This document shows positions 17,836 through 25,745 of a stretch of 64,000 bases of DNA, piece by piece. Origin of the DNA: Hydrogenispora ethanolica (lineage in GTDB: Bacteria; Bacillota; UBA4882; UBA8346); contig NZ_SLUN01000015.1 in assembly GCF_004340685.1 (NCBI RefSeq), positions 60,633 through 124,632 on the forward strand. The letters are read 5' to 3'. The translations under genes were made by a program, and so were the position numbers. How positions within the stretch are numbered: position 1 is the stretch's first letter; every line of letters begins with the position of its first letter. The notes under the pieces were generated by a model that was not told the origin of the DNA, ran no database searches, and saw only the letters and a program-made list of their open reading frames with translations.

Positions 17836-18607
17836 GCGAAAGCCGAACGAACAGCCCGCCGGATTACCGATTTGGCTTCAGACTTATGGCGATATGGTCA
17901 CCTTGGTCCTGACTTTCTTTGTTGCCTTATATGCAATGTCGTCGTTGGATCAACATAAGTATGACCAGATGTCCAATTCGTTGCGAATGGCGCTGAGCGG
18001 CGGTGCCGGGAATGGCAATATCGGTGTTTTAAAAAGTGGGAAATCCATTGTGGAAACAGGCCTGGCTCCGGTGACCTCCAACCCGCGGATGGGAGAGGCG
18101 GAGGCGCAGGCATGGCAGAACATGTATAGCTCGGTAAAATCGGTTATTGATCAAAATAATTTTCATGGCAGAGTGGAAGTTTCCTATAGCGAGTATGGCA
18201 TAACCATCAGTTTTAAAGAGAAATCATTTTTTCAAATCGGATCCGCCGATATATTACGGGAAGCTTATTCATTGTTGAATGAGGTTGGAACGACCATCAA
18301 CAAGCAGACTTATCCGATTCGAGTTGAGGGACATACCTGCGACCTGCCGATTAGCAATTCACGGTACCCGTCCAACTGGGAACTCTCGGTGATGCGCGCA
18401 GTGAATGTTGCGAAGTATCTGATCGAATCGGTCAAAATGGCGCCGGACCGGGTCGCGGTCGCCGGATATGGTCAATATCGACCGATCGTTCCAAATACTA
18501 ACGAAGAAAATCGAGCACGCAACCGGCGTGTTGATATAATCATCATTAACAGTTTTTATAATCACCAAGAAGGACAAAGCAGGGGGATTCAAAATGGCAA
18601 ACAATGA
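17828..18607 (+). CDS. motB: Flagellar motor stator protein MotB
   Basis: A 259-residue partner of MotA. After a short cytoplasmic start comes the single transmembrane helix with the ion-binding Asp: PIWLQTYGDMVTLVLTFFVA (about residues 14-33). The C-terminal OmpA-like peptidoglycan-binding domain includes IRVEGHTCDLPI and ENRARNRRVDIIII. The TTG start overlaps motA, and the end overlaps fliL by 14 bases. Confidence 0.95.
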   Translation: MVKRKPNEQPAGLPIWLQTYGDMVTLVLTFFVALYAMSSLDQHKYDQMSNSLRMALSGGAGNGNIGVLKSGKSIVETGLAPVTSNPRMGEAEAQAWQNMYSSVKSVIDQNNFHGRVEVSYSEYGITISFKEKSFFQIGSADILREAYSLLNEVGTTINKQTYPIRVEGHTCDLPISNSRYPSNWELSVMRAVNVAKYLIESVKMAPDRVAVAGYGQYRPIVPNTNEENRARNRRVDIIIINSFYNHQEGQSRGIQNGKQ

Positions 18608-19073
18608 ACCGAAAAGCAATAATATTTTAATTATCGGACTGTTTTCATTTTTAATCACCGTGGTCATTGCCGGAACATTTATCTTCATCACCTTTCGGCA
18701 GGTTGACAATCATGGAAATCAGCAAACTTCCACCGTTACCGCGGAAGAGATCGGCCCCTTGGTGCCGCTGGGTAGCGAGATTATTGTCAACATTCCCGCG
18801 GATGACGGGTCGGACCACTATTTGAAGGTCAATATCACCTTGGAAGTCAAATCCACCAAGGAAAATGAAGAAAAAGCCAAGGAAGAAGTCACCAAAAGAA
18901 TCCCCCAGTTTCGTGACCTAATTATCAGTATTTTGTCAACTAAGACGAAAGAGAAAATTGGTGAAAAAGAAGGGAAAGACTCGCTTCGCAGCGAAATTAT
19001 TGCGAGTATCAACCGCTATTTGATTGCTGGAAAAGTGAACAATTTGTTCTTTGAGGATTTTGTGGTTCAATAG
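18594..19073 (+). CDS. fliL: Flagellar basal body-associated protein FliL
   Basis: A 159-residue protein with one N-terminal transmembrane segment (about 10-32) and a periplasmic-side SPFH-like domain with VPLGSEIIVNIPADDG and YLKVNITLEVKS. It ends LFFEDFVVQ, the FliL C-terminal pattern. FliL rings surround MotB and stabilise stators. The ATG lies within the end of motB with GGGGG before it. Confidence 0.92.
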   Translation: MANNEPKSNNILIIGLFSFLITVVIAGTFIFITFRQVDNHGNQQTSTVTAEEIGPLVPLGSEIIVNIPADDGSDHYLKVNITLEVKSTKENEEKAKEEVTKRIPQFRDLIISILSTKTKEKIGEKEGKDSLRSEIIASINRYLIAGKVNNLFFEDFVVQ

Positions 19074-19091
19074 TGGAGGTGTAACGGAAAA

Positions 19092-20078
19092 GTGGCTGAA
19101 GTTCTATCTCAAAGTGAAATTGATGCGTTGCTAGAAGCCCTTTCTTCCGGGACCCTCAAAGTCGATGAGGTAATCAGCGAGGAGAAGAAGAAAAAGGTTA
19201 AACCCTATGATTTCCGGCGTCCCAATAAACTCTCCAAAGATCAGCTCCGGACTCTGGTGATGTTACATGAGAATTTCGCCAGGTTACTTACAACTTCTTT
19301 ATCCACTTACCTCAGAAGCATGGTCCGGGCCCAAGTCGTTTCTATCGACCAGCTAACCTACGAAGAGTTTACCAAATCCCTGAACAACCCGACGGTGATG
19401 ACCATTATTTCGTTGAAGCCGTTGGAGGGCAACATTGTCATGGAACTCTCTCCGCAACTGGCTTTCGCAGTGGTCGACCGGTTGCTGGGGGGGCAAGGGA
19501 ATTCGATCGAGAAGATCCGGGAATTGACCGACATTGAACAAACGGTCATTAAGCGGGTCATATTAAAGACCTTCACCAATCTGAAAGAAGCCTGGAAGGC
19601 AGTGATCGAGCTTGAGCCCGCCTATGAAACGCTCGAGTCCAATCCGTTATTTACCCAGATTGTACCCCCCGCGGATATGATTATCCTGGTTACGCTCGAG
19701 GTCCGGATCGCGGAGGCCTTTGGAATGATGAACATCTGCATGCCTTTTGTGGTGATCGAGCCGATTCTGGATCGTTTAAACGCCCAGGTTTGGTTCACCC
19801 GTAAGGATAAATCAGCGGGCTTCCACGACCTTACCGCTTTGCAAAACCGGCTTGGCCAGGCCAAGGTGCCGCTCATTGCAGAGCTGGGCCGAGCCCGGAT
19901 CACGGTCGGCGAGTTGCTGAACCTGGGGATCGGCGATGTTCTGCAACTCGATCAATCCGTCAAGGGTTTAATGGATATTAAAATCGCCAATCAGGTGAAG
20001 TTCCGGGGCAGTCCCGGTGTTTCGGGAAATAAGATGGCCATTCAAATTGGCCAGATTTTACGGGAGGAAGGGAATTAA
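19092..20078 (+). CDS. fliM: Flagellar motor switch protein FliM
   Basis: C-ring protein of 328 residues that binds phosphorylated CheY. The N-terminus has the CheY-binding motif LSQSEIDALLEALSSG, followed by the CheC-like middle domain and the C-terminal SpoA domain (ARITVGELLNLGIGDVLQLD). The GTG start has GGAGGTG upstream. fliY follows after one base. Confidence 0.96.
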   Translation: MAEVLSQSEIDALLEALSSGTLKVDEVISEEKKKKVKPYDFRRPNKLSKDQLRTLVMLHENFARLLTTSLSTYLRSMVRAQVVSIDQLTYEEFTKSLNNPTVMTIISLKPLEGNIVMELSPQLAFAVVDRLLGGQGNSIEKIRELTDIEQTVIKRVILKTFTNLKEAWKAVIELEPAYETLESNPLFTQIVPPADMIILVTLEVRIAEAFGMMNICMPFVVIEPILDRLNAQVWFTRKDKSAGFHDLTALQNRLGQAKVPLIAELGRARITVGELLNLGIGDVLQLDQSVKGLMDIKIANQVKFRGSPGVSGNKMAIQIGQILREEGN

Positions 20079-20079
20079 G

Positions 20080-21189
20080 ATGGACCGACAGATCCTTTCT
20101 CAAGAGGAAATTAATGCGCTGCTGCGCGAGAATGATTCGAACGAGCAGCTGTCTCCGCTTCAGAAAGACGCTTTGGGAGAGATTGGGAATATCAGTTACG
20201 GTAGCGCGTCCACTGCGCTGTCGGACATTCTGAAAAAGCGCGTCGTGATTGATACGCCCACCGTGCGGGTGACGAATCAAAAAGAGATCAAGGAAGCACA
20301 TCCGGTCCCCTACGTCATCGTGGAAGTGAATTACAAAAAAGGACTTTCCGGCAGCAATGTCCTGATACTCAAAGTATCCGACTCCGCGGTGATCGCCGAC
20401 CTGATGATGGGGGGCGATGGTTCCAATCCGTCCCCGGATCTCAGCGAAATGGAGTTGAGCGCGGTCGGCGAAGCCATGAATCAAATGGTGGGGAGCGCCT
20501 GCACCTCATTATCGACGCTTTTGAGCAAACGGATCGACATCGACCCGCCGCTGGTCGAGAAGGTCAACCTGTCCGAGGATAAGCCGTTTATCCGGTTTCA
20601 GAATATGGAAGACTTGCTGGTCGTGGTATCCTTCCGAATGAAAATTGAAGAGCTCATTGACAGCGAGATCATGTTGCTGATGCCTTTCCCGTTGGCGGTC
20701 GATCTGGCCGATTCGTTGCTGGCTCTGACGGAAGGTGCGGCGCATCCGGTTCACGAGGCTCCGGCTCAACCGGTGCCGCAAGCGGCGACGGAAGCCATTC
20801 CGGCGCCGTCCCAGCGCAGCATCCCTCCCCAACCGCAACCCATCCCGGAGGTTCGTCAGCCGCAGGTCATGGTACAACCGGCGCAATTTAGCCCGCTGGG
20901 CGCGGCCAAAACAGGGAAGGAAGCGGTGAGCGGCAATATTGGCTTGATTATGGATGTCCCGTTGCAAGTCACGGTCGAGTTGGGCAGCACCCGCATGAAA
21001 ATCAAAGAAATCCTCGAATTGGGGTTGGGTTCGATCATCGAGTTGGAAAAGCTGGCGGGCGACCCGGTCGATGTCCTGGTCAACGGAAAGTTAATCGCCA
21101 AGGGTGAAGTCGTGGTAATCGATGAAAACTTCGGCATCAAGATTACCGATATCATTAGTCCGATCGAAAGAGCAACTACACTTCAATAA
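20080..21189 (+). CDS. fliY: Flagellar switch phosphatase/FliN-type protein FliY
   Basis: A 369-residue C-ring protein that combines a FliM-like N-terminal motif (LSQEEINALL), a CheC-type CheY-P phosphatase domain and a C-terminal FliN/SpoA domain. The two CheC active-site helices are visible as DALGEIGNISYGSASTALS and AVGEAMNQMVGSACTSLS. The FliN part is NIGLIMDVPLQVTVELGSTR. A Pro/Gln-rich linker (about residues 220-270) joins the domains. The ATG at 20080 follows GGGAGGAAGG; an in-frame start 21 codons upstream, inside fliM, is unlikely. Confidence 0.95.
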   Translation: MDRQILSQEEINALLRENDSNEQLSPLQKDALGEIGNISYGSASTALSDILKKRVVIDTPTVRVTNQKEIKEAHPVPYVIVEVNYKKGLSGSNVLILKVSDSAVIADLMMGGDGSNPSPDLSEMELSAVGEAMNQMVGSACTSLSTLLSKRIDIDPPLVEKVNLSEDKPFIRFQNMEDLLVVVSFRMKIEELIDSEIMLLMPFPLAVDLADSLLALTEGAAHPVHEAPAQPVPQAATEAIPAPSQRSIPPQPQPIPEVRQPQVMVQPAQFSPLGAAKTGKEAVSGNIGLIMDVPLQVTVELGSTRMKIKEILELGLGSIIELEKLAGDPVDVLVNGKLIAKGEVVVIDENFGIKITDIISPIERATTLQ

Positions 21190-21210
21190 CGTACTTAAGG
21201 AGGAGTTTTA

Positions 21211-21573
21211 GTGGGAAGTAAAGTGTTGGTCGTAGACGATGCAGCGTTTATGCGGATGATGATCAAGGATATCCTGCGTAAAGGCGGATATGAAGTAGTT
21301 GGCGAAGCCGAAGACGGCGCGAAAGCCATCGAGAAATTCAAAGAATTGCGCCCGGATTTGGTGACGATGGATATTACCATGCCCGACATGGATGGCATCA
21401 CTGCGGTAAAGGAGATTCGCAAGATTGACACGAACGCGCTGATCATCATGTGTAGCGCGATGGGGCAGCAAGCCATGGTCATCGATGCGATCCAGGCCGG
21501 CGCCAAAGATTTCGTGGTCAAGCCCTTTCAGCCGGAACGCGTTCTGGAAGCGGTCCGCAAGGTTTTAGCATAG
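21211..21573 (+). CDS. cheY: Chemotaxis response regulator CheY
   Basis: A single-domain receiver of 120 residues that, phosphorylated by CheA, binds FliM/FliY. The active-site residues are visible: DDAAFMR (acidic pair), the phospho-Asp in PDLVTMDITMPDMDG, Ser in MCSAMGQQ and Lys in DFVVKPFQPERV. The GTG start has AAGGAGGAG upstream. Its location between fliY and fliO is typical of Bacillota. Confidence 0.95.
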   Translation: MGSKVLVVDDAAFMRMMIKDILRKGGYEVVGEAEDGAKAIEKFKELRPDLVTMDITMPDMDGITAVKEIRKIDTNALIIMCSAMGQQAMVIDAIQAGAKDFVVKPFQPERVLEAVRKVLA

Positions 21574-21592
21574 ACGAAAGGAAAGAATCTCA

Positions 21593-22168
21593 TTGAACAT
21601 GACCAACCGGGTCCGAGCGCTTATGATGGTTGTGATGGGTATTGTCCTCCTTCCTACCATAACCTTAGCCGGAGCGAGAGATGAAGCTCCGCCCAATTTC
21701 AGCGGCTTACAGTGGATCTGGGCGCTCTTTTCATTAGTCATTGTAGTCATTATCGCGTACTGGGTTACGAAAACCATGGCCGGCAAGCTGGGATATGCTC
21801 AAGCGAAGCATCTAAAGGTGGCGGAGAGCCTGTTCTTAGGACCCAATCGCCATCTTTATCTTTTATTGTTTGAAGGCAAGGTTTTGTTGGTCGGCAGTTC
21901 CGAAGGCGGCATTCAGCTGCTGAAGGAGTTGGACGATCCCGGGTTGTACGAGGAACTCCAAAAGAACACCGCGCTGGCCCAGCCGGCACTGGCGGGCAAA
22001 TTCCCCGAGTTATTCAATTCGTTCCAGCGGGTCTTAACGAATGCCACGCATCAGCAAGAAGCGGGTGAGGAGGGTCAGACCCCGGTAAACAATACCCATC
22101 AAAGATTGCTGGATGGCCTGGAGCGAATCAAGCGATGGAAAATGAGAGGCAAAGGCCGTTCAGAATGA
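21593..22168 (+). CDS. fliO: Flagellar biosynthetic protein FliO
   Basis: A 191-residue protein with a signal-like N-terminal hydrophobic stretch (about 9-27) and a transmembrane segment (about 44-63). After it comes the FliO pattern AESLFLGPNRHLYLLLFEGK and VLLVGSSEGGIQLL. It helps assemble the FliP export-gate pore. The TTG at 21593 is best spaced from GAAAGGA; an ATG two codons later is possible. The stop overlaps the fliP ATG. Confidence 0.87.
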   Translation: MNMTNRVRALMMVVMGIVLLPTITLAGARDEAPPNFSGLQWIWALFSLVIVVIIAYWVTKTMAGKLGYAQAKHLKVAESLFLGPNRHLYLLLFEGKVLLVGSSEGGIQLLKELDDPGLYEELQKNTALAQPALAGKFPELFNSFQRVLTNATHQQEAGEEGQTPVNNTHQRLLDGLERIKRWKMRGKGRSE

Positions 22169-22983
22169 AAGAGAATCATTTCAGTTTCCGGAGTTCGCTC
22201 CGGCGCCTTTTGCGAATGGGAATGAACCGATCGCTCGGAATATGGCTGGGCGGTTTGTCACTGCTCATCGCCATCAGCCATCCCGTATGGGGGGCGGCGC
22301 CGACCATTCCCATACCCAGAGTGGAGTTGGGCGTGGGGGCCGCCAATACTCCGGCCGAGACCGCGCAAAGCCTGCAGATCCTGTTATTGCTGACGATATT
22401 GTCCCTGGCTCCCGCCATCTTGATGATGACGACGTCGTTCATCCGGATCGTCATCGTGCTCTCCTTTACGCGCAGCGCCATCGGGACCAACCAAATGCCC
22501 CCGAACCAAGTCATGATCGGCCTGGCCCTGTTTTTAACCTTCTTTACCATGGCGCCCACTTGGACGACGGTGAATGACACGGCCTTGCAACCCTATCTGA
22601 AGGGCCGGCTGAGTCAGGAAGCGGCGCTGGAGAAGGGGATGGAGCCGATCCGTCAGTTTATGTTCAAACAGACCCGCACCAAGGATCTGAAACTCTTTCT
22701 GCAAGCGGCCAAGCTGGAGCGCCCCCGGAATCAACAGGCGATCCCTTCCCGGGTGCTGATTCCCGCTTTTATTATCAGCGAGTTAAAGACCGCCTTTCAA
22801 ATCGGCTTTATGATCTTCATCCCGTTCCTGGTGATCGATATGATCGTCGCCAGCACGCTGATGTCGATGGGCATGATGATGCTGCCCCCGGTCATGATCT
22901 CGCTGCCGTTTAAGATCTTATTATTTGTGATGGTGGATGGCTGGCATTTGATAGCGCGGTCGCTGCTCCTCAGCTTCCAATAG
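22165..22983 (+). CDS. fliP: Flagellar export gate protein FliP
   Basis: Core pore protein of the flagellar export gate. The start chosen is the ATG at 22165, which overlaps the fliO stop in ATGA; an in-frame ATG ten codons upstream is possible. It has a cleavable signal peptide ending near VWGAAP and four membrane segments. Family motifs are MMTTSFIRIVIVLSFTRSAI, then NQMPPNQVMIGLALFLTFF and IPFLVIDMIVASTLMSMGMM. The length of 272 is normal. Confidence 0.95.
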   Translation: MKENHFSFRSSLRRLLRMGMNRSLGIWLGGLSLLIAISHPVWGAAPTIPIPRVELGVGAANTPAETAQSLQILLLLTILSLAPAILMMTTSFIRIVIVLSFTRSAIGTNQMPPNQVMIGLALFLTFFTMAPTWTTVNDTALQPYLKGRLSQEAALEKGMEPIRQFMFKQTRTKDLKLFLQAAKLERPRNQQAIPSRVLIPAFIISELKTAFQIGFMIFIPFLVIDMIVASTLMSMGMMMLPPVMISLPFKILLFVMVDGWHLIARSLLLSFQ

Positions 22984-23085
22984 GAGCAGGGGCCGGGCCG
23001 CGATGAGCCTTTCCCATGGCAAATTTTCGAAATATCCCATCCGGAGCGCCGCGTACCGGCCCGGATCACGAAGGAGGACCCCGCC

Positions 23086-23361
23086 TTGACCGATACATTT
23101 GTGACGGCTGTTACCCGCGAAGCCTTGTGGACGATTCTGTTGATCTCCGCGCCGTTGCTTGGAATCGGCCTGGTGGTCGGCCTGGTCATCAGCATCTTTC
23201 AAGCGACGACGCAGATCCATGAACAGACCCTGTCGTTCATTCCGAAGCTCGTCGCCATCCTGGTATCGATGGTCATCTTCGGACCCTGGATGTTGCATAC
23301 GCTGGTTTCATTTGCCGATAAGATACTGGGCAATTTGAACCAATTCACTTTTATCAGGTAG
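23086..23361 (+). CDS. fliQ: Flagellar export gate protein FliQ
   Basis: A 91-residue protein with two transmembrane helices (about 17-38 and 55-75). The hairpin carries IFQATTQIHEQTLSFIPKL, the FliQ hallmark. The TTG start has AAGGAGG eight bases upstream. It lies 102 bases after fliP and nine before fliR. Confidence 0.94.
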   Translation: MTDTFVTAVTREALWTILLISAPLLGIGLVVGLVISIFQATTQIHEQTLSFIPKLVAILVSMVIFGPWMLHTLVSFADKILGNLNQFTFIR

Positions 23362-23370
23362 GGACAGGAT

Positions 23371-24162
23371 TTGAATTTTGAAAGCCTAGTGGGAGTCAGT
23401 TTAATCCAGATCTTGCTCGGGTTTACCCGGACCTCGGGCCTGGTGGTGACGGCGCCGATCTTTCAGAGCCGCAGCGTTCCGATACCGGTCAAGGTCGTGA
23501 TCTCATTCGCCCTGGCGCTGGTGATAGCTCCTTTCATCCGGGTCCAAGCGGATTTTATTCGCTACCCGCTGGGCGTGGTCATCCTGATCCTGTTGCAAGA
23601 AGTGTTGGTGGGACTCATCATCGGCTTCATTGCCAACTTTGCTTTCTATGCCGTTCAGCTCGGCGGGTATTTTTTCGATGTTTCACTGGGCTTTGGAGTG
23701 GTGAACATCATCGACCCGAACTCCGGAACGGAAATGCCTTTATTGGGGCAGCTCAATTACTTGATAGCAATGGTCGTTTTTTTGGCCATCAACGCTCACC
23801 ACTCCGTGATTCTGGCGTTGATCAAGAGCTATGAGATCGTGGGCCCCGGGATGCTCACCTTGAAAAAAGAGACCACCGGCGTGGTTTTGAGCGCCTTTTC
23901 CGGAATGTTCCTATTGGGGTTCCGCATCGGCCTGCCGATCATCGGCGCCATCTTCCTGACCGATGTGGCGTTGGGGATCATCTCGAAACTGCTGCCGCAG
24001 ATTAATGTATTCATGATCGGTTTTCCGGTCAAAATCCTGCTGGGCCTAATGATGCTGATGCTGTTTCTCCCGGTATATATCATGGTTTTGGAGACGGTCT
24101 TCGCCAATTCGGGGGATACCTTCCGGGCGATCCGTACGATTCTGCTGCAGCTGCATGGGTAG
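23371..24162 (+). CDS. fliR: Flagellar export gate protein FliR
   Basis: A 263-residue integral membrane protein of the export gate with about six hydrophobic segments. It contains the family stretch VLVGLIIGFIANFAFYAVQL and the G.GF..G sequence near VSLGFGVVNIIDP. The TTG start has a GGGACAGG site. It is followed 65 bases later by flhB. Confidence 0.94.
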   Translation: MNFESLVGVSLIQILLGFTRTSGLVVTAPIFQSRSVPIPVKVVISFALALVIAPFIRVQADFIRYPLGVVILILLQEVLVGLIIGFIANFAFYAVQLGGYFFDVSLGFGVVNIIDPNSGTEMPLLGQLNYLIAMVVFLAINAHHSVILALIKSYEIVGPGMLTLKKETTGVVLSAFSGMFLLGFRIGLPIIGAIFLTDVALGIISKLLPQINVFMIGFPVKILLGLMMLMLFLPVYIMVLETVFANSGDTFRAIRTILLQLHG

Positions 24163-24227
24163 TCACGCGGCGGCGGAACCTTGTTGGCCGGCAGGATCAG
24201 GCATAGTCAGAGGCTGAGGGATGATGG

Positions 24228-25388
24228 ATGAAGTTTTCCCAGTTGCGATCATATTGCAAAGATAACCGGCTGCCAGAGCGGCACCCCGCGGCGGCGTTCC
24301 GTCCCTTCGATTTACAATTTTTCGCCGCGTCGGATCCGGACCGGACCGAAGAAGCGACTCCCAAGCGGAAGAGCGAGGCCAGGCAGAAGGGGCAGGTATC
24401 CAAGAGCGCCGAGTTGAACTCGGTGGTTGTTTTATTGGCAGCCTTTATTTTCATTAATACCCTGGGCAGCTGGATCTATTCGGAATTGGCCAATTACATG
24501 AAAGTCTGCCTGGCGCCGGCGGCGCTTTCCAAAAATCTATCCCAGACTAATGCTCAGCAGCTCTTCCTCGAACATCTGGTGTTTTTCCTGAAGGTCTTCC
24601 TGCCGCTGGGGTTGGGCGCGATGGTCGTGGGAATCCTGGTCAATTTCTTACAAGTGGGTCCGATGTTCACCATCGAGGCGCTGAAGCCGAAGTTCAGCCG
24701 GATCAATCCCATCAGCGGCATGCAGCGTCTCCTGGGGATCCAGGGCCTGGTGGAGCTGGCCAAGTCCGTTATCAAGCTGTTGATCATCAGCTATTTTGCT
24801 TATTCGACCATCCGCGACCATCTGTTTTCGCTCCTGGATGTGGTGGCCCAATCGCCGCTGGACACGGCGGTGCTGATCTGGACGATCATCTACCAGGTGG
24901 CGCTGAAGATCTGCGTATTCCTTCTCATCCTGGCGATCTTCGACTATCTCTATCAGCGCTGGGAGTTCAATAAAAGCTTGCGGATGACCAAAAAAGAGGT
25001 CAAAGACGAGTACAAGCAATTGGAAGGCAATCCGCAGATCAAAAACAAAATCCGGCAACGGCAGCGCCAAATCGCGGCGCGCCGCATGATGCAGGATGTT
25101 CCCAAGGCGGATGTGATCATCACCAACCCGACCCATCTGGCGATCGCCATCCGCTACGACGCGGCGGAGATGGCCGCGCCGGTGGTGGTCGCCAAGGGCG
25201 AGGGCTTTATCGCCCAAAAGATCAAAGAGATTGCCAAGGCCCATGATGTCAGCGTCGTGGAGAATAAACCGCTGGCGCAGACCTTATATAAAACCGTGGA
25301 GATCGGGGAAGCCATTCCGGCCAACCTCTATAAAGCAGTCGCCGAAGTCCTGGCCTTCGTCTATCGCCTGAAGCGCCGCTTCGCTTGA
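24228..25388 (+). CDS. flhB: Flagellar export switch protein FlhB
   Basis: A 386-residue export gate protein that switches substrate from hook to filament. After an unusually long N-terminal tail comes LQFFAASDPDRTEEATPKRK (about residues 28-47), then four membrane segments, and the cytoplasmic domain with the self-cleavage site NPTH in DVIITNPTHLAIAIRY. The extra 25 or so N-terminal residues relative to most FlhB may mean a later start. A 357-base gap containing tandem array R2 follows. Confidence 0.95.
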   Translation: MKFSQLRSYCKDNRLPERHPAAAFRPFDLQFFAASDPDRTEEATPKRKSEARQKGQVSKSAELNSVVVLLAAFIFINTLGSWIYSELANYMKVCLAPAALSKNLSQTNAQQLFLEHLVFFLKVFLPLGLGAMVVGILVNFLQVGPMFTIEALKPKFSRINPISGMQRLLGIQGLVELAKSVIKLLIISYFAYSTIRDHLFSLLDVVAQSPLDTAVLIWTIIYQVALKICVFLLILAIFDYLYQRWEFNKSLRMTKKEVKDEYKQLEGNPQIKNKIRQRQRQIAARRMMQDVPKADVIITNPTHLAIAIRYDAAEMAAPVVVAKGEGFIAQKIKEIAKAHDVSVVENKPLAQTLYKTVEIGEAIPANLYKAVAEVLAFVYRLKRRFA

Positions 25389-25432
25389 CCTCCACCCATG
25401 ACGGCCTTTGAGTCGGACCGGCCGGAGCAGTT

Positions 25433-25663
25433 GCTTGAGCGACTGAAGGAGTTACTTGAGCGACTGGAGGAGTTACTTGAGTGACTGAAGGAGTTACTGG
25501 AGTGACTGAAGGAGTTGCTTGAGTGACAGAAGGAGTTGCTGGAGTGACAGAAGGAGTTGCTGGAGTGACAGAAGGAGTTGCTTGAGCGACTGAAGGAGTT
25601 ACTTGAGTGACTGAAGGAGTTACTGGAGTGACTGAAGGAATTGCTTGAATAACCGAAGGAACT
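25433..25663. repeat. 21-bp phased tandem array R2 inside the flagellar operon
   Basis: Eleven 21-base units run in register, with a core like CTTGAGTGACTGAAGGAGTT. Variants differ at a few positions (CTTGAG or CTGGAG; GCGACT, GTGACT or GTGACA). Units 1, 8 and 2-4/9-10 repeat in similar order, suggesting a partial block duplication. A degenerate unit precedes it at 25412. The array fills most of the flhB-flhA gap and would be transcribed with the operon. The GGAG repeated in each unit mimics ribosome binding sites, but no starts follow. Confidence 0.93.
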
Positions 25664-25745
25664 GCTCCGGGCGGGGAAGGGATTCCCAAACCGGGCTTGG
25701 AACGGAACCTGGCAAATTTAAACATGGAATGGATGGGAGCAACCA

